Numbered from the stretch's first letter, positions 51,835 through 64,000 are shown. The stretch is 64,000 bases of DNA from Tubulanus polymorphus (GCF_964204645.1 NC_134029.1:24634450-24698449), one strand, 5' to 3'. Notes: generated by a model not told the origin, from the letters alone. Numbers and translations are program-made.

Positions 51835-52044
51835 GTGAGTACTATATTTTCTAACCTCAAACCGTGGGATTATTTTAAATCAAATCCTCCGTAAAATTTC
51901 CATAAAATCCGAGTAAGAAAAATCAGATTCCCTCTAATGGGGAAGTGCCGCGTCGTGGTCGACAGGGTGTTTAAAATGCTGAATTAGAAATGTCCGATGT
52001 TTTTGTTGTTATTGTTTGCGCAGCAAAAAACCCAGACCCTGGAC

Positions 52045-52110
52045 CCACACGGGATCGAACCCGTAATGCCTCCATCGTATTCATATATAGTCAATCCAAC
52101 TAATACCGCG
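52045..52110 (-). mobile_element. tRNA-like sequence (pseudogene or SINE fragment)
   Basis: On the minus strand, ACGGGTTCGATCCCGT is a perfect T-stem and loop followed by an acceptor-like GTGGGTCC. No matching 5' acceptor strand or clear D-arm is found within the expected distance, so a functional tRNA is unlikely. Confidence 0.4.
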
Positions 52111-54159
52111 CAATATTTTCCCGCGGGATTAATTTCATTTCTTTTCCAATTTATAAAATCACCGTTGCACCAGTTTACGCAGATACCGCGCAAAAATATC
52201 CGCTGCGAATATAAATTCATAAACTTATAGATTTTGTTTGACGTCAATGTAGAATTAATAAAAACTCGCTTTACGTAAGCGGTATTGGCGTACTACGTGT
52301 GTGCGGTGTATTGTGAGTCTGAGGTCCGTTTTGTGGTTTGAAGTTGTCGTTTGTTTAATCTACTCGTGTTAGAGATTGACCGCACACGCGCGCGTGTCTC
52401 CGACAGCCTCAGAATCACCAGCCGTTCTAGATGATGTTTTATTCAAAGAGACGGTCTGTGTGTGTGTAGCCGAGCGACTGTCGGCTGTGTGCTGTTTTTT
52501 ACCGTCTTAAAATATCCAATCGCGTTATTATGAATTAAGAAATGGCGCTGACTCCTCTTGCCTTTGACACTTGGGCTTATTGAGGTCGCTTCGCGTTTTA
52601 GAAACTGTCAAAATTTTCAATGGATGTTTCTTCGCTTATGATTCATTGCGTGATCCCTCGGCGGTTTAATTCCGTGCCTGCGCATGGCCGTTTCGAAGAT
52701 ATCTTTGAACTTCAACCGTCACGGGTCAGAAAATTATCAGAATAAAACCTTTTTACGCGATCGAACTGCATTCTGCGTTCGCGGCGAGCTGATCTCCTCG
52801 TGTCGCTGTCTGTACAGATGGCCCGATCTGAATTGCGGTTAAACCGAGTGCAATTAAATCTGAGAACTCTCCACACCATTATTTCATCTGGTTACTTTAT
52901 TTACGCCTGTGGGCTCTTCACTGATCTCCGTATCACTTGATTTAGTGGAAGCCAATAGTTTCTGGCGCGAGTCTCCGGCGTTCGTCCGTCATGCTTAGAA
53001 CCCTTTCGCACCAGAATCCATACAACAGACCTAAATATATAAATATATATCTTAAAAAGTCTAGTCTCAGTAATCATAAATAAGTAAGGTTTAAAAATGA
53101 TACCTTATTTCGCATAATCGGTCGGGTCATTTTGTAAACCGCAATAAAACTTGTATATAATCAGTTCATTTCTATAACTGTCGGGTCCGTTATTCTTAGC
53201 TTGTTGGTGATTTAAAAAAAGTAATGTCCAGAGGTAGATAGACGGCCGGCCGGGTCAACCAGGCAGAAATTAGAAACTTATTAATGCGCCCGATTTTAGG
53301 CCAAATTGCGGTTCATTCCTGTAAACGCAAATTAATATTGTATCAGTCGAATCGAGTTGTGCGTGTTTATTGAAGTGAAAATAAAATGAATGTTAACGGA
53401 TAGAAAAGATTCAGTGAGTGAGAACTCGCTCGGGTTCGATGAGAGAGATCGATATTTATGATAAAGATTCGTAGTAGAGAAGAAGCAGGTTTTTATCTTG
53501 ACGCCTGGTTTCAGAGTATGTGGCGACTATAATTGTCTTGTGAGTTCAGCGATAAACAGATAAATATCAAGCGTCGATGTTGTGTTGTATAATAAGTTGA
53601 CTGTCATCTCGATAATTTAGTTTCGAAACCAATTATAGCAACACCGAGGATACAAATAAATGATACACCGCAGTGTACGTGACGTCACTGTCAAAAAGAT
53701 CAATATCGAACGTAGTCGTGTTCGAATCCTGATTTTAGGATGTTTTTAAAAGCCGTTCATTTCAAAACGAAGCCAATGATTTCATTTCTATGAGGTTTTA
53801 TAGATCCGTAAATTCTTTTCCCACGTTGGATATATTCGCTGAGTCAGATCGCTGTATAAATTGTGGCCAGGTGTTGGGCATCTTTTATACCGATTCAAAT
53901 AGATTTAATCGATGTTTTAAGATATGTTTCAAAGGGGTGAACTGTGTCAGAGATCGATTAGAAAGAAAGAAATCTTTTTATAATTCTAAATCGATTAAGT
54001 GAACTAAGATCTTTCCATCTCTACGACTAGCCAGTTGAGCCGTCATTGGCGTAAATGTTTATGACTGAATTAAAAAACGTTTAGCAAAAATCATTTGTAT
54101 TTCAAAGTTCATATTCAAATTATAAACTACTGAACGACTGAGTGTTTATCGGTAAGAAT

Positions 54160-54225
54160 GCCGCTCCTAGGAGACGAACCCGGGTCGCCCGGTTTCAGAT
54201 CGATCACTCTGATTACAGCGACTTC
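54160..54225 (-). mobile_element. tRNA-like sequence (pseudogene or SINE fragment)
   Basis: Minus strand reads GGGCGACCCGGGTTCGTCTC with an upstream TCAGAGTGATCGATC. It resembles a B box with a preceding arm, but no cloverleaf can be drawn. Confidence 0.35.
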
Positions 54226-54997
54226 GCAAATAACAGTAACTGTGATGACAGCCAAACAAGTTTTAAATGTGTCAGAAATTCAGAATTGTTGATTTAAGAG
54301 ATAAGAAAGCTTTAGAAAGCTTTCCTACAGTTTAAAACATTTAGAATTCAAAAAAGCTAGATTTATATGTATGTATGTATGTGTGTATGCTGATCATGCA
54401 CCTAAATATAAACGGTTAGGCGCAAAGACCGGTCTTAAAGGTCACACGTATTGTGATAGGACCAGAAATCTAAATAGACGAATTTTCAATCTTTATTTAC
54501 AAAGGTCTCGAGTGACATTTTTTCCATTTAGTTGTGACCTTTATAATTCAGCAATGGTTTATCATATATACGTTAACGCAGTGGTTCCTGGCGTGACAGA
54601 CTGTGCCAGAGGTTGATTACATTACAATAAAAACCGTTTGATTTGAAATTCATCAGTGACTCTCTTTGTAACCCGGTTAAAATGCTCGTTCATATTCTGT
54701 GTACTCGGTAATAGCTTAATGAACACTTTCAATGATAATGAACAAGTTAATTAAATAATAATCAACATTTCTAACTGAAGCATATAACTTAATACGTATC
54801 ACTTTCATTTGACCATAGTCTGACCCGAATCGGACAAAGGTTAAAAACCTGAGAGTGAACTTTTGACATCTGCAGTGTTCATCACAGATGCGCAAAAAAA
54901 CCGACCGAGCCTGCTTGAAACAGTAGACCCCACAGTTCCACTGTCCTCTATACATCTAGAACCATAACTACTGGGGAACCGAGTTTCACAAAAATTC

Positions 54998-55035
54998 GCG
55001 CAGTGATATATCAGTGATATATCAGTGATATATCG
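54998..55035. repeat. 13-bp tandem repeat, 3 copies
   Basis: cagtgatatat repeated in tandem, with gatatatc palindromes. Confidence 0.8.
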
Positions 55036-55439
55036 GAGCTGTTGTTGGGCTGGCGTGCATTTACCATATCGGGTTAGAAAAACATTTCAAAAAATATCCT
55101 GTCGAGTTGAGCTTTAAACTCTCTCTTCTTTCTCTTACTCTCTTATAATCTAAAAAGCTACCGACTTTTTTTCACAATATAAAGTGTTGTATAGTCACTT
55201 ATTGTGACCTGATAGCTCGTTTAGACGCAATTCAAACTGATCTTTATTTCAATTGATCTTTCAATAATGCGCTAAATGGTGTCAAACCGCATTATTTCAT
55301 TATTCTTACCCCGTTAATGGTTCTACGTTTTATTAATTTCTGATACTTCAACCAAACAATGAAGACTCTTTATGAATTCTGTCTTCACTGATTCAACAGC
55401 CGCTTGAAGTGTTGTGGAACATTTCGCTAATAATATATC

Positions 55440-55464
55440 TATATATATATATATATATATATAT
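55440..55464. repeat. (TA)n microsatellite
   Basis: About twelve TA dinucleotides ending at tatggcc. Confidence 0.85.
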
Positions 55465-55980
55465 GGCCTGTATATCATTTCACGAGGACGGTATGAATTG
55501 GTGCCAACCTATATCAAAATTATTGAAAACTACTAAAGTATAAGTGAGGTACCCCGCGGAAACCTGGGATATTGTTTCGCGTAGAATTTCGAACTTTTCA
55601 GAGTTAGATTAGATAAGAAGGTTCATTACTACCGTGTGAGTCGATTGGGGGAAATTCCTGGTTTGTTAGCATAGTGATATGTTCTTTTTCAAACTAATCA
55701 ATGAAATATCCGACCGTTGCACCAGTTCACGCTGGTACCACGGCTGAAATCACGCGGATGCATTCGGTTTAATAACCCCTGAAAGTAAACTTGATCTGAA
55801 TTTTGCTGATATTGATAATTCGCGTTTAGAAAACTCTTTAACATTCATCGTTACATACTCGGGTATCAAATGCTCATCTTTATTCAATGGTTCTCGTTGA
55901 TCCGTGTATAACATGCATACAGAGAATATAGAATTTCAGTTGCAGTTGTAGCAGCGCGGCCCTGGTGTGTCACACGTCAC

Positions 55981-56116
55981 GGTGGTGGCGCACACCGGGT
56001 GTGCACCGCGCGCACACCGGGCGGCTGGGGCTCGCTCGAATCCGGGGTGGTGGTGGCGCACACCGGGTGTGCACCGCGCGCACACCGGGCGGCTGGGGCT
56101 CGCTCGAATCCGGGGT
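55981..56116. repeat. GC-rich 68-bp direct repeat, 2 identical copies
   Basis: Copies at 55981-56048 and 56049-56116 start ggtggtggcgcacaccgggt and end ctcgctcgaatccggggt with no difference seen. Each contains the palindromes cacaccgggtgtg and ccgcgcgc. It stands out as a CpG-dense island in an AT-rich intron. Confidence 0.93.
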
Positions 56117-58177
56117 GGTTAAAGGTCAGACGCCAAGCTGTTGACTGGGTAGAAAAACGTGATTAGACCGTTAAAAATAATCGTTAATAAAGGTCACCAT
56201 ATCATCTGCTACATTGCATAATACAATGAACGTTACCCCAGATATCATAAATCATTCCACGCCATAACCCTTAATGACAACGAGCCTGCACACTGTACCG
56301 TGAGCTGTTAGTCCTTAAATATACCGTTTATAATTAACCCGTTGAACCAATTTCATCAGAAAACGAATTAATTATTTTTAACCTGTGGCCCAGCTCGTAT
56401 TAATAGTGTACGTGTATACGTGTTATATTGATTTTCGCGACTCTCTACCGTCGCCCGGTTCGCGCGCGCGGTATATATGGTTCAAGTTGCGTAATGGGAT
56501 ATTATACCCTTATCGAGAACAAGCGAAATTAATTCCATATATATATATATATAAACACAATGTTTCTATGTATATCTGACTGATATACAATTGACCTCAA
56601 CTGACATGTCATATTATTGTTATATACAAATACAGACAAACTGGGGATGCTTTCAACTCGATCTCTCTCTCGATCTGCGGGTATTCACTCCTTACTGCCG
56701 ACTGATTTACATGCTCCTCGCCACAACAGCTTCCCAGGATTTTACCTGATTTAGGAGCAACCCCCGGAGCCACCCTAACTGTCGGGCAACTCGTAATATT
56801 TCAATTCACCTGAAGATGGAGATGCTTAGTTTGAACATCTGTTTCAACAATCTGTTTTTAACGACTAAAATAGTATTTCGTGAAAATTCCCAGATTTCAA
56901 ATTCTTTGGTTTTCAATTAGATTCACGAAATAATTCACGTCATTATGATTCACGCAGACGATATCAGACACATCTTTACTCGAATTCACAATACAAGTTC
57001 AACATCAGTCTCACTCTGCTGCGTCCATTGTCTCCACATAAACTCGACCTTCAACCAGAATATTGTTCGGTGACAAAAAAAATCGGCAATTCCCGTGGAG
57101 AAAGATTTGATATTTGAGGTTGATATATCCGATTCGATGCTTTGTATTTCGCGTATCTTCGATTCGAATGAAACGATTTGAAATTTTTATTCTTGAAAAG
57201 AACATCTGTTTCTAAACTCGACTCAGGGTCAAACTGACGACGACCTTCACTGGTATAAAAGAACGAAGCGTAGCCCCAGGGTCGCCGGATCCCCAGGGTC
57301 GCCGGACTGCCTTCAGCGAGACCGGAAGTCCCTTGTGGTAAATTATAATTGTTCGGTGGACCATTCAAAATACGTTTTTTTCCATTGCTTGGATTTTTTT
57401 TCTAATGTCGTGTGCCTCTTGTGACCCTATAGTTCACTATAGTTCGCAAGTCGTATGTCAGTGTTTGGAACTAGTTGTAATTGATTACACGATCAGACCC
57501 AGTCTAGACCGCCTCAATAAACGGGTCGCGATAGTTTTATGTGTTTATATATGTCTGGATTCTAATAATTTCTGACATGTTTAGTTGACCTTGTGTAAAC
57601 TTGCTGATAAACTCTGAATAAGGAGGTCATAACACGCTGATTTTTTATACAGATTACTATGCAGGTGGTGTACGTTAGTTCCATCAGTGTTATCTCCCAT
57701 CTCTCTTTCTCTCTCATCTCTCTTTCTCATCTCTCTTTCTCATCTCTCTTTTCCAACGTTTTATTTTTTTCTTCTACACGTATCTCGTAGTCATAGTGAG
57801 GCATAGTAAAACGGTTCTAGTCCTGCTATGCGATCGAATGACATCACTTCAACAAGTTTCCTAAAATTCCTACAGCGATGCATGTCTAGCCCTGGCATGC
57901 GAGGATGACCATAATAATCAACGAGGTTTTGAAAGTTCTCCTTCTCTCTCTTTCTCTAATTTGCGATGTTCTATCCCTGGCACGCGAGGTTAGCCCGCGG
58001 TGTAGTGGTTCTTCCAGGCGGCCGAGCGTCAACTGTCACTGGAATCACGGCGCATTGGACGACATCAAAAACAGCAACACATTGTAATAAAAACCGCCGA
58101 CACTTTCATCAAAATGTAGAAATGACGACTTCAAACGCGAGACGTAAAGTTGACAACGATACGCAGTGATGTATTTA

Positions 58178-58250
58178 CCCAGGCCTCGGGGTTCGAACCC
58201 CGATATTTCCTGCGACCACCAATCGGAGGCTTTTGTCTCGACCGAGGAGG
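58178..58250 (-). mobile_element. tRNA-like sequence (pseudogene or SINE fragment)
   Basis: Minus strand contains TCGGGGTTCGAACCCCGA, a fully paired T-arm, about 40 bases after CTCCTCGGTCGAGAC. No acceptor stem is found. Confidence 0.4.
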
Positions 58251-59108
58251 TAAACCGTGAAATTCAGCGCCCTTTTTAATATCGAGTCTTATTCGAAGGG
58301 AAATGAAAGGTTTGCTCGATGTCAAAGGGCCGGATATCGCTAGGGACACCTTTTATCGGTTCTGGAGTATTTGATATTCATAGAAATGTAGCGAAATAAC
58401 CCCTTACCAACCTATAAAAATAGAAAAACTTATATTACAGAATTTATCAGTAATATTAGTAGTAGAATAATGAAAGAAATCCAGTCAGTTCGTTCAGGTT
58501 AGTAGCAATACCACTATCGCCATCTGTGAAAAAACGTCAGAACTAAACAGACAAGAAACACCGATCTCAGAAGACATCAATTATTCAAAGGAATTTCAGT
58601 AAACTGTTTATAGAATATTTAATCCTAGTTTCACCTTATACATCTCAGATATCAGACAGTGAAAGAGACCGGTTAGAATATTGTAGAATAGTTCTACTGA
58701 AAGTTGCAACGAGAGAGATTAAAATTGTGACATCCGGTGACACGATTCATGATTCATTAATCCGCGACGGATTATCTGGGATTAATGAATATCTTCTCAA
58801 ACAAATAAGAAAATGACTCAACTTAATCCGTTCTCAATTTTATCAGAAAACGATATGATATGAGAAAAACCGCTTTTTCGGTATTTTAGAATAGACTTCG
58901 AATACATAGAATCACCACGCATGACATACATTTCTGGACATTGTTCAGAACTGTTGAACTGACTCCAAAACCGTGTTCGAAGCTGTGTTCAAAATGTAAC
59001 TCCGGAGCTGTAGAACTGGATTTAAAATTGTGGAGCTGAATTCAGAACTGATGAATTAGATCCAGAACTGTGGAACTGGGGCCAGAACTGTGGAACTGAC
59101 TCCAAGTG

Positions 59109-59332
59109 GAACTGGGTCCAGAACTGTGGAACTGGGCCCAGAACTGTGGAACTGACTCCAATAGGAACTGGGTCCAGAACTGTGGAACTGGGCCCAGAAC
59201 TGTGGAACTGACTCCAATAGGAACTGGGTCCAGAACTGTGGAACTGGGCCCAGAACTGTGGAGCTGACTCCAATAGGAACTGGGTCCAGAACTGTGGAAC
59301 TGGGCCCAGAAATGTGGAACTGACTCCAAGTG
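59109..59332. repeat. 56-bp higher-order minisatellite, 4 copies plus flanking partials
   Basis: Copies start at 59109, 59165, 59221 and 59277. Each consists of three sub-blocks: gaactgggtccagaactgtg, gaactgggcccagaactgtg and gaactgactccaata. Partial units extend it to about 59060-59370. Confidence 0.93.
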
Positions 59333-60084
59333 GAACTGGGTCCAAAACTGTGGAACTGGGTCCAGTATGGAATCGAGTTCAGAACTATATGGTATCGAGT
59401 GCTCGGGTTTCAGAAGTAAGATATATACATACTACACGTCGACGATATTAACTACTACTTAAAAAACCGGATAGTTTTTTTTAATCGCACCTCGGTCTAT
59501 AGGCCTATATATCATCGCTGTTTTAGAACTGCTAATAACGTAATAATCAGTGTATTCAATTAATCACAGCTCCGATCAGCGTGCGTTAATTGAATCACTA
59601 TGCGTTCCGCGTGTCTAATATGTAACTGTTCGGCGATGATTCGGTGAATTTTTTCTATCGGTACCGCGCCGCACTGTTAGCGGGGTGGCATCTATCTCAC
59701 TCAGGTTATAACACGTATATATAGTATGTTCAGATAGTAAAAGAGAATTTATCGTCTGAAAGTTTCAAAGTGCGGCTATTAATTTCTACACGATGTTGTT
59801 GTAGTACTACTAGTCTATATTCTATTCGAGTGTGTGTTGATAAAACGTTACCCGACCCGTCAAGATACAACTCACTACCGAGATTCTTATGATTTCTCTC
59901 ATTTTTCCTGCTCGTTTCGCTGTAGTGCCCGATATAGCGAGCATACCATCACTACAACTCGGGCAGCTTTTGATTTGTATTCGATAATTTCGAGACTCGT
60001 TTGTACGGATATTATAGGCTTCACTGAAATCTATAGTGAAACTGATTCACGAAATCGTTTACACTGGAATCTTACGGGTTTTAG

Positions 60085-60180
60085 GCTTAAATCGAAACAA
60101 TTTTGGCAAAGGTTGATATCAGCCGGGGTTCGAACCGGTACCTCTCCGAGGATCTGTTCACGTCTAAGCCAGCAACAACA
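60085..60180 (+). repeat. tRNA-like motif in NR2F intron 2
   Basis: gccggggttcgaaccggtac carries a B-box-like core with flanking complementary CCGG/CCGG. It is short and isolated. Confidence 0.3.
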
Positions 60181-61099
60181 CGATCCTTACCGTGTGTTTG
60201 TATGATTGGTTTTTCTTTTTGAAAATCAACGGAAATGTTTCGGTTCACATATAATTTCTTCAGTTGAGAGGTTGAGTGAATCGTAGGCGTTCAGTTCCCT
60301 CTGATAGATACATCCTCCGTCAACCCGATAGAGAAACCCGGTGAGAAAATGAGTTTTTATTGAATATAGCTGAATAATAGGCGCTTAAAGTAACCGGTTT
60401 TCAATTGTTACCTGAAGATGTTTTAATTCGGAAGGTTTTCGTATTCTAACCATCGTGGGAAATTTCTATCGACGTGTTTCCGAACTACAACAATTTGCTC
60501 TTTTACAATGAAATACATAAAAAAAACATCCTAAGTTCAATTGATTAAATGTAAAAATTCGATGAAAAACTTCTAAACGAATTAGAGAAAGTTTTCGCGT
60601 CTTGAATCGATTCGAAAACGTGTGAACTGCGATGTTAACCGTCGAGGATGACCCGAGGGTTCGATCGTGTCCGGCAAAACCATTTCAACCAATTGCCATA
60701 CGACACGAATAGTAGTTTAGCCAAGCGGAATGCATTATCGGCTCCATGAAATTACTGACACGAGGAAAAAACTAAATCGTCACCTTCATCGGGTAATTGA
60801 ATCATAAGACATACGGATGATTTGAACTATGAATGTTTGGAGTTTTCGTTTGATGAATTTTCACTTTTATTGTAGCGTTTAAATTGTGATGTCCGATCAA
60901 TAAATGCGGGCATCCGAAATAATAGTAATAATATACACACGCGCGACTGATCATCTGTCTGTTCGTCGAGAGAACAAACTTATACAGAAATCGATATGAA
61001 CATAAAACAAGAGAAGAAAGTTTTAAATACCACGGGACCATATTTTTTTGATAAAATATTCACTGGTCGATAATTGATTTTAAGATTACTAAACAAGCG

Positions 61100-61350
61100 A
61101 TGGGAACGAGGGAACTTGTTGAGGGGAACGAGAGGAACCTGGGGAACTTGTTGAGGGGAACCTGGGGAACGAGAGGAACCTGGGGAACTCGTTGAGGGGA
61201 ACCTGGGGAACGAGAGGAACCTGGGGAACTCGTTGAGGGGAACGAGAGGAACCTGGGGAACTTGTTGAGGGGAACCTGGGGAACTCGTTGAGGGGAACCT
61301 GGGGAACGAGAGGAACCTGGGGAACTTGTTGAGGGGAACCTGGGCAACGG
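61100..61350. repeat. G-rich minisatellite of ggggaacctggggaac modules
   Basis: Modules ggggaacgagaggaacc and tggggaac(t/g)(c/t)gttga alternate irregularly over 250 bases, ending about 400 bases before NR2F exon 3. Open frames here are compositional. Confidence 0.9.
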
Positions 61351-61747
61351 ATAAAACAACAAATTGATCTGTCTCTTGAACTCGGGTCTCCCTGGAAGCA
61401 AACTGAACTCTGTCGCTGATCCGATCCATGTGACACATTTGTTGTTTTGTAGTAAGGTATAATGTAACTATATAACGAAGCCCGGGTTTTATTGCTGGTG
61501 ATGGAACCAGCCGGCGCGTTGCTATACGTTTCATGTTGATGTATCGATGTTAAATCGATGTTTTTGATGATGTATTTTCACGGTTTGAATCTCACACTAA
61601 CTCGCTCCTCGGATTCCAGTCCAGGAAATCGAGAGAGTACTCGCGCGCGTGAACCGCCGAACACCTGTCGACCTTGTGGAGCTGCCTTTCAAAAAACTTT
61701 CCAAATTTAAATTCTAACGCAGTTGTTTTTCGTGTTGTATTTTTCAG

Positions 61748-62022
61748 ATGCGTCTGGTTTATCGGATGTCTCGCACGCCGAGAGTTTACAGGAGAAGGCT
61801 CAATGCGCCCTAGAAGAATATGTACGCAGTCAATACCCTAATCAAGTTACGCGATTTGGAAAACTGTTATTGCGGTTACCGTCACTGCGCATGGTTAGTG
61901 CGCAGGTTATCGAGCAGTTATTTTTTGTCAGGCTGGTCGGGAAGACCCCCATTGAGACTCTAATTAGAGATATGTTACTAAGCGGTGGTACCTTCAACTG
62001 GCCCTACATGTCTTACCAATGA
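61748..62022 (+). CDS. NR2F (svp): COUP-TF / NR2F exon 3: end of the ligand-binding domain
   Basis: Residues 342-432 and stop TGA (62020-62022). It reads [20 protein letters not shown], then [54 protein letters not shown] and FNWPYMSYQ. The penultimate segments form helices 10-12; the [12 protein letters not shown] stretch is the AF-2 coactivator helix. The acceptor is gtatttttcag. The full product of 432 residues is close to vertebrate COUP-TF size (about 410-425) and shorter than the fly protein. No LBD residues appear missing. Confidence 0.96.
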
Positions 62023-63000
62023 CAGAAATAACAACCAAGTTGTGACGTCACTACACATTGAAGGTCTATATATATGGAAAATGACTTTATCTAGAAATGA
62101 ATTCGTATTAAATGAAAGTTTATCGTGTATTCCACCGAAATGACATTCAATAAGTCACCTCGTCTAAACGAGGCGCCTGCTTTTCGATCAAAATACAGAT
62201 GATTTGAATATCATTGAATAATATAATAGTGGTTTAAAACCGCTAGGAGATTCTATGGTGAATGTGCTATAGCGATATTATGGTTCGAAACCATATCGCC
62301 TTATTATACCTGTAACATTGTTAACAAGTTCTTAATTTCTAGAAATTCATTTTTCCTTTCATCGATAAGTTGTAGCTCAAAGTTTCAAAACTCGAAGTTT
62401 CTAAACTCATTTTATATTCGAATTTTCGTAGACAATTTTTGATTGACTATCTTCGCAATGTAGCGATTGATTTCAGATTAAGCGGCCATGTTGGATTTAA
62501 GAACCGCGCGATACTAGAAATAGATATAACGAACTTCGGTTATCGGGAGTTAGTTCGAAAGGTCGACTACGGGTTCGAGCACGGTTGCTGTAGTTCGGAA
62601 CTAGTTCCAAGATGGCCGACACGTTACGCCGAACTACCAGTGCGTTCAGTTATCATAGTTCCGACCACGAAACCGAAGGTTTGCCCATGCGAAACTATTT
62701 CATCAACATGGCCGCGCAATATGAGATTCCTCTGATTTCTTTACGAGGATCCCATCGATTTCAACTTCTCTCCTACAATGAGAAGAGTTCACTATTCTAT
62801 TTCTCTTTATCTCATCTTGAAAAGAAAACTTTAAGTTTTAAGCGATATTTGTGTGAGATAGATCATTGCATTTTGTTCTGATAGAGTGATGCTATTGATA
62901 GCTGTAAGCAACAAATACTTTGTCAATTTGATCTCATTGCTATAAAACTATAATTATCTCATCAAATTAAAAATAAACAATTCTTCATCTGAAAATAAAG
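62023..63000 (+). other. Probable 3' UTR of NR2F
   Basis: AT-rich sequence after the stop with only short open frames, of which 62439-62735 is the longest and shows no family similarity. Polyadenylation signals AATAAA occur at 62972-62977 and 62994-62999, followed by GT-richer sequence. The 3' end of the transcript is therefore most likely near 63,015-63,030. Confidence 0.6.
62994..62999 (+). terminator. Candidate polyadenylation signal
   Basis: A canonical AATAAA with gtgtgaattttcatgttt just downstream; a second lies 22 bases upstream at 62972-62977. Assigned to NR2F because it is the first good signal after the stop codon. Confidence 0.55.
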
Positions 63001-64000
63001 GTGTGAATTTTCATGTTTAACATGCCAGTTCATTGTAAAAAAAGACCAGTTTTCAGACCAACATTCTGATATTGAGAAATTTCAGGTTCCTCAGGTACAT
63101 TCTGGATCCAGTTCCTCTGGTTGATTGTGTAACAGACAACTGCAGAACTGGGTTCAGAACTGTGGAAATTGATCTAGAGCTGTGGAACTGTGCCTAGTGG
63201 AACTAGATCCAGAAAGAACTGTTCCTAGAACTGTGGAACTTGATCCATGCTGTGAATGTCCGGTAACTGTGGTACAGCTGTGGTTCAGATTGTTATTTGA
63301 TTGCGCTATCTAATTAGATTATACATAGTTTCAAATTGTCATAGTTTCTTCAGTTTAAAATTATATGTTATAAGTACAATATAAGTGATATATATATAGT
63401 GTAAGATCATTCCATGTTGTGACGTGAAGGGTGTGCGCTGTGTATCGTGAAGGGTGTGCGCTGTGTACCGTGAATGGTGTGCGCTGTGTACCGTGAATGG
63501 TGTGCGCTGTGTACCGTGAATGATGTACGCTGTGTACCGTGAAGGGTGTGCGCTGTGTATCGTGAATGATGTGCGCTGTGCACCAGGAACGGTGTGCGCT
63601 GTGCCCTGAACGGTGTGCGCTGTGCACCGTCGCAGATACTATTCATTCATTTGTGTGTTCAAGGTCGACCAATCACAGATATAAATCGTACACCGATATT
63701 TCAGAGTATTTCTTGTCTTATTCGTGCACATTGCGACCAACCAAATATATCAGTGTTTATAAGAATTGTATTTTCATTTGAATTGAGCACGAATTGTCTC
63801 AGAAAAATGTTTGATTTATATAATGAGCAGTAACGTTGTATCGGACAGACTTTGAAAACCTGTTGGAATCGAATGCAATGTGACTCATGAAAAACTCTAG
63901 ACTCCGATTAGTGAAATTTCTTTGTCAATTGACAATTGCATTTATTCGGTATCGGTCTAATTACAGAACCGGAACTACGAACTCACCGGAAGTTGAAGCG
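63001..64000. other. 3' flank of the NR2F gene
   Basis: No gene recognised. A degenerate region related to the 59109 array (ctgtggaact, gatccaga) lies at about 63130-63250, followed by the 23-bp array and AT-rich sequence. Confidence 0.6.
63423..63630. repeat. 23-bp minisatellite, about 9 copies
   Basis: Units cgtgaa(g/t)ggtgtgcgctgtg plus three or four bases recur every 23 bases from 63423; the last copies are shortened and variant. Confidence 0.92.

Larger units (their letters stand above)
51835..61747 (+). other. NR2F intron 2 (9.9 kb)
   Basis: Phase 1, gtgagt to attttcag. It holds tRNA T-arm-like motifs (about 52053, 54174, 58190, 60127), a dispersed repeat shared by 52163 and 55716, small tandem repeats (54998, 55981), a TA microsatellite (55440), a 56-bp higher-order array (59109) and a G-rich array (61100). 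No open frame with family similarity was found. Large introns of developmental regulators often house enhancers, but I cannot point to one. Confidence 0.8.

Noticed and set aside
52045-58250. Functional tRNA genes
   Set aside because: T-arm-like motifs are clear but acceptor stems and D-arms cannot be paired.
62439-62881. Two open frames after the NR2F stop
   Set aside because: No family similarity, and they sit before the first good polyadenylation signals, so they are most likely 3' UTR.

Overview
This is a metazoan nuclear genomic window. It has long spliceosomal introns, about 20 simple-sequence and minisatellite arrays, transposon relics and one 100-N assembly gap. The NR2F-type nuclear receptor, the rich set of short-unit minisatellites and the Penelope-type hammerhead-like repeats fit a marine invertebrate bilaterian, plausibly a lophotrochozoan. 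That placement is inference; the species cannot be read from the sequence.

Two protein-coding genes are well supported, both on the + strand. (1) A gene with RCC1-type beta-propeller repeats occupies about 15.9-43.9 kb. Six exons (15915-16070, 19224-19391, 24874-24935, 33090-33246, 37988-38601, 43290-43892) join with matching phases into a 585-residue C-terminal fragment ending in a stop. It has two RCC1 repeats followed by a long, charged, low-complexity tail. Its 5' exons were not found and may lie left of the window. (2) A complete COUP-TF / seven-up / NR2F orphan nuclear receptor has three coding exons (49831-50323, 51304-51834, 61748-62022) that join into 432 residues. The DNA-binding domain is in exon 1 and the ligand-binding domain in exons 2 and 3. 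A CArG box and three CCAAT motifs lie upstream, and polyadenylation signals lie about 1 kb past the stop.

Layout: 1-15.9 kb has no recognisable gene and holds satellites plus the gap. The sequence on both sides of the gap is the same ~2.2-2.7 kb segment and stops exactly at the Ns, so the 'tandem duplication' is most likely an unmerged overlap of two contigs or haplotypes. 15.9-43.9 kb is the RCC1 gene, whose introns carry palindromic small transposon-like elements, a tRNA-derived SINE with TTAGGG-like tail motifs, a hammerhead-like inverted repeat and many minisatellites. 43.9-49.8 kb is intergenic and becomes promoter-like near the end. 49.8-63.0 kb is the NR2F gene with a 9.9 kb second intron. 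63.0-64.0 kb is repeat-bearing 3' flank.

The two genes are adjacent and co-oriented; nothing in the sequence ties their functions together. I found no convincing new biological system. The most useful observations are the assembly artefact, the hammerhead-like inverted repeat, a minisatellite that looks built from transposon termini, and the unusual tail of the RCC1 protein.
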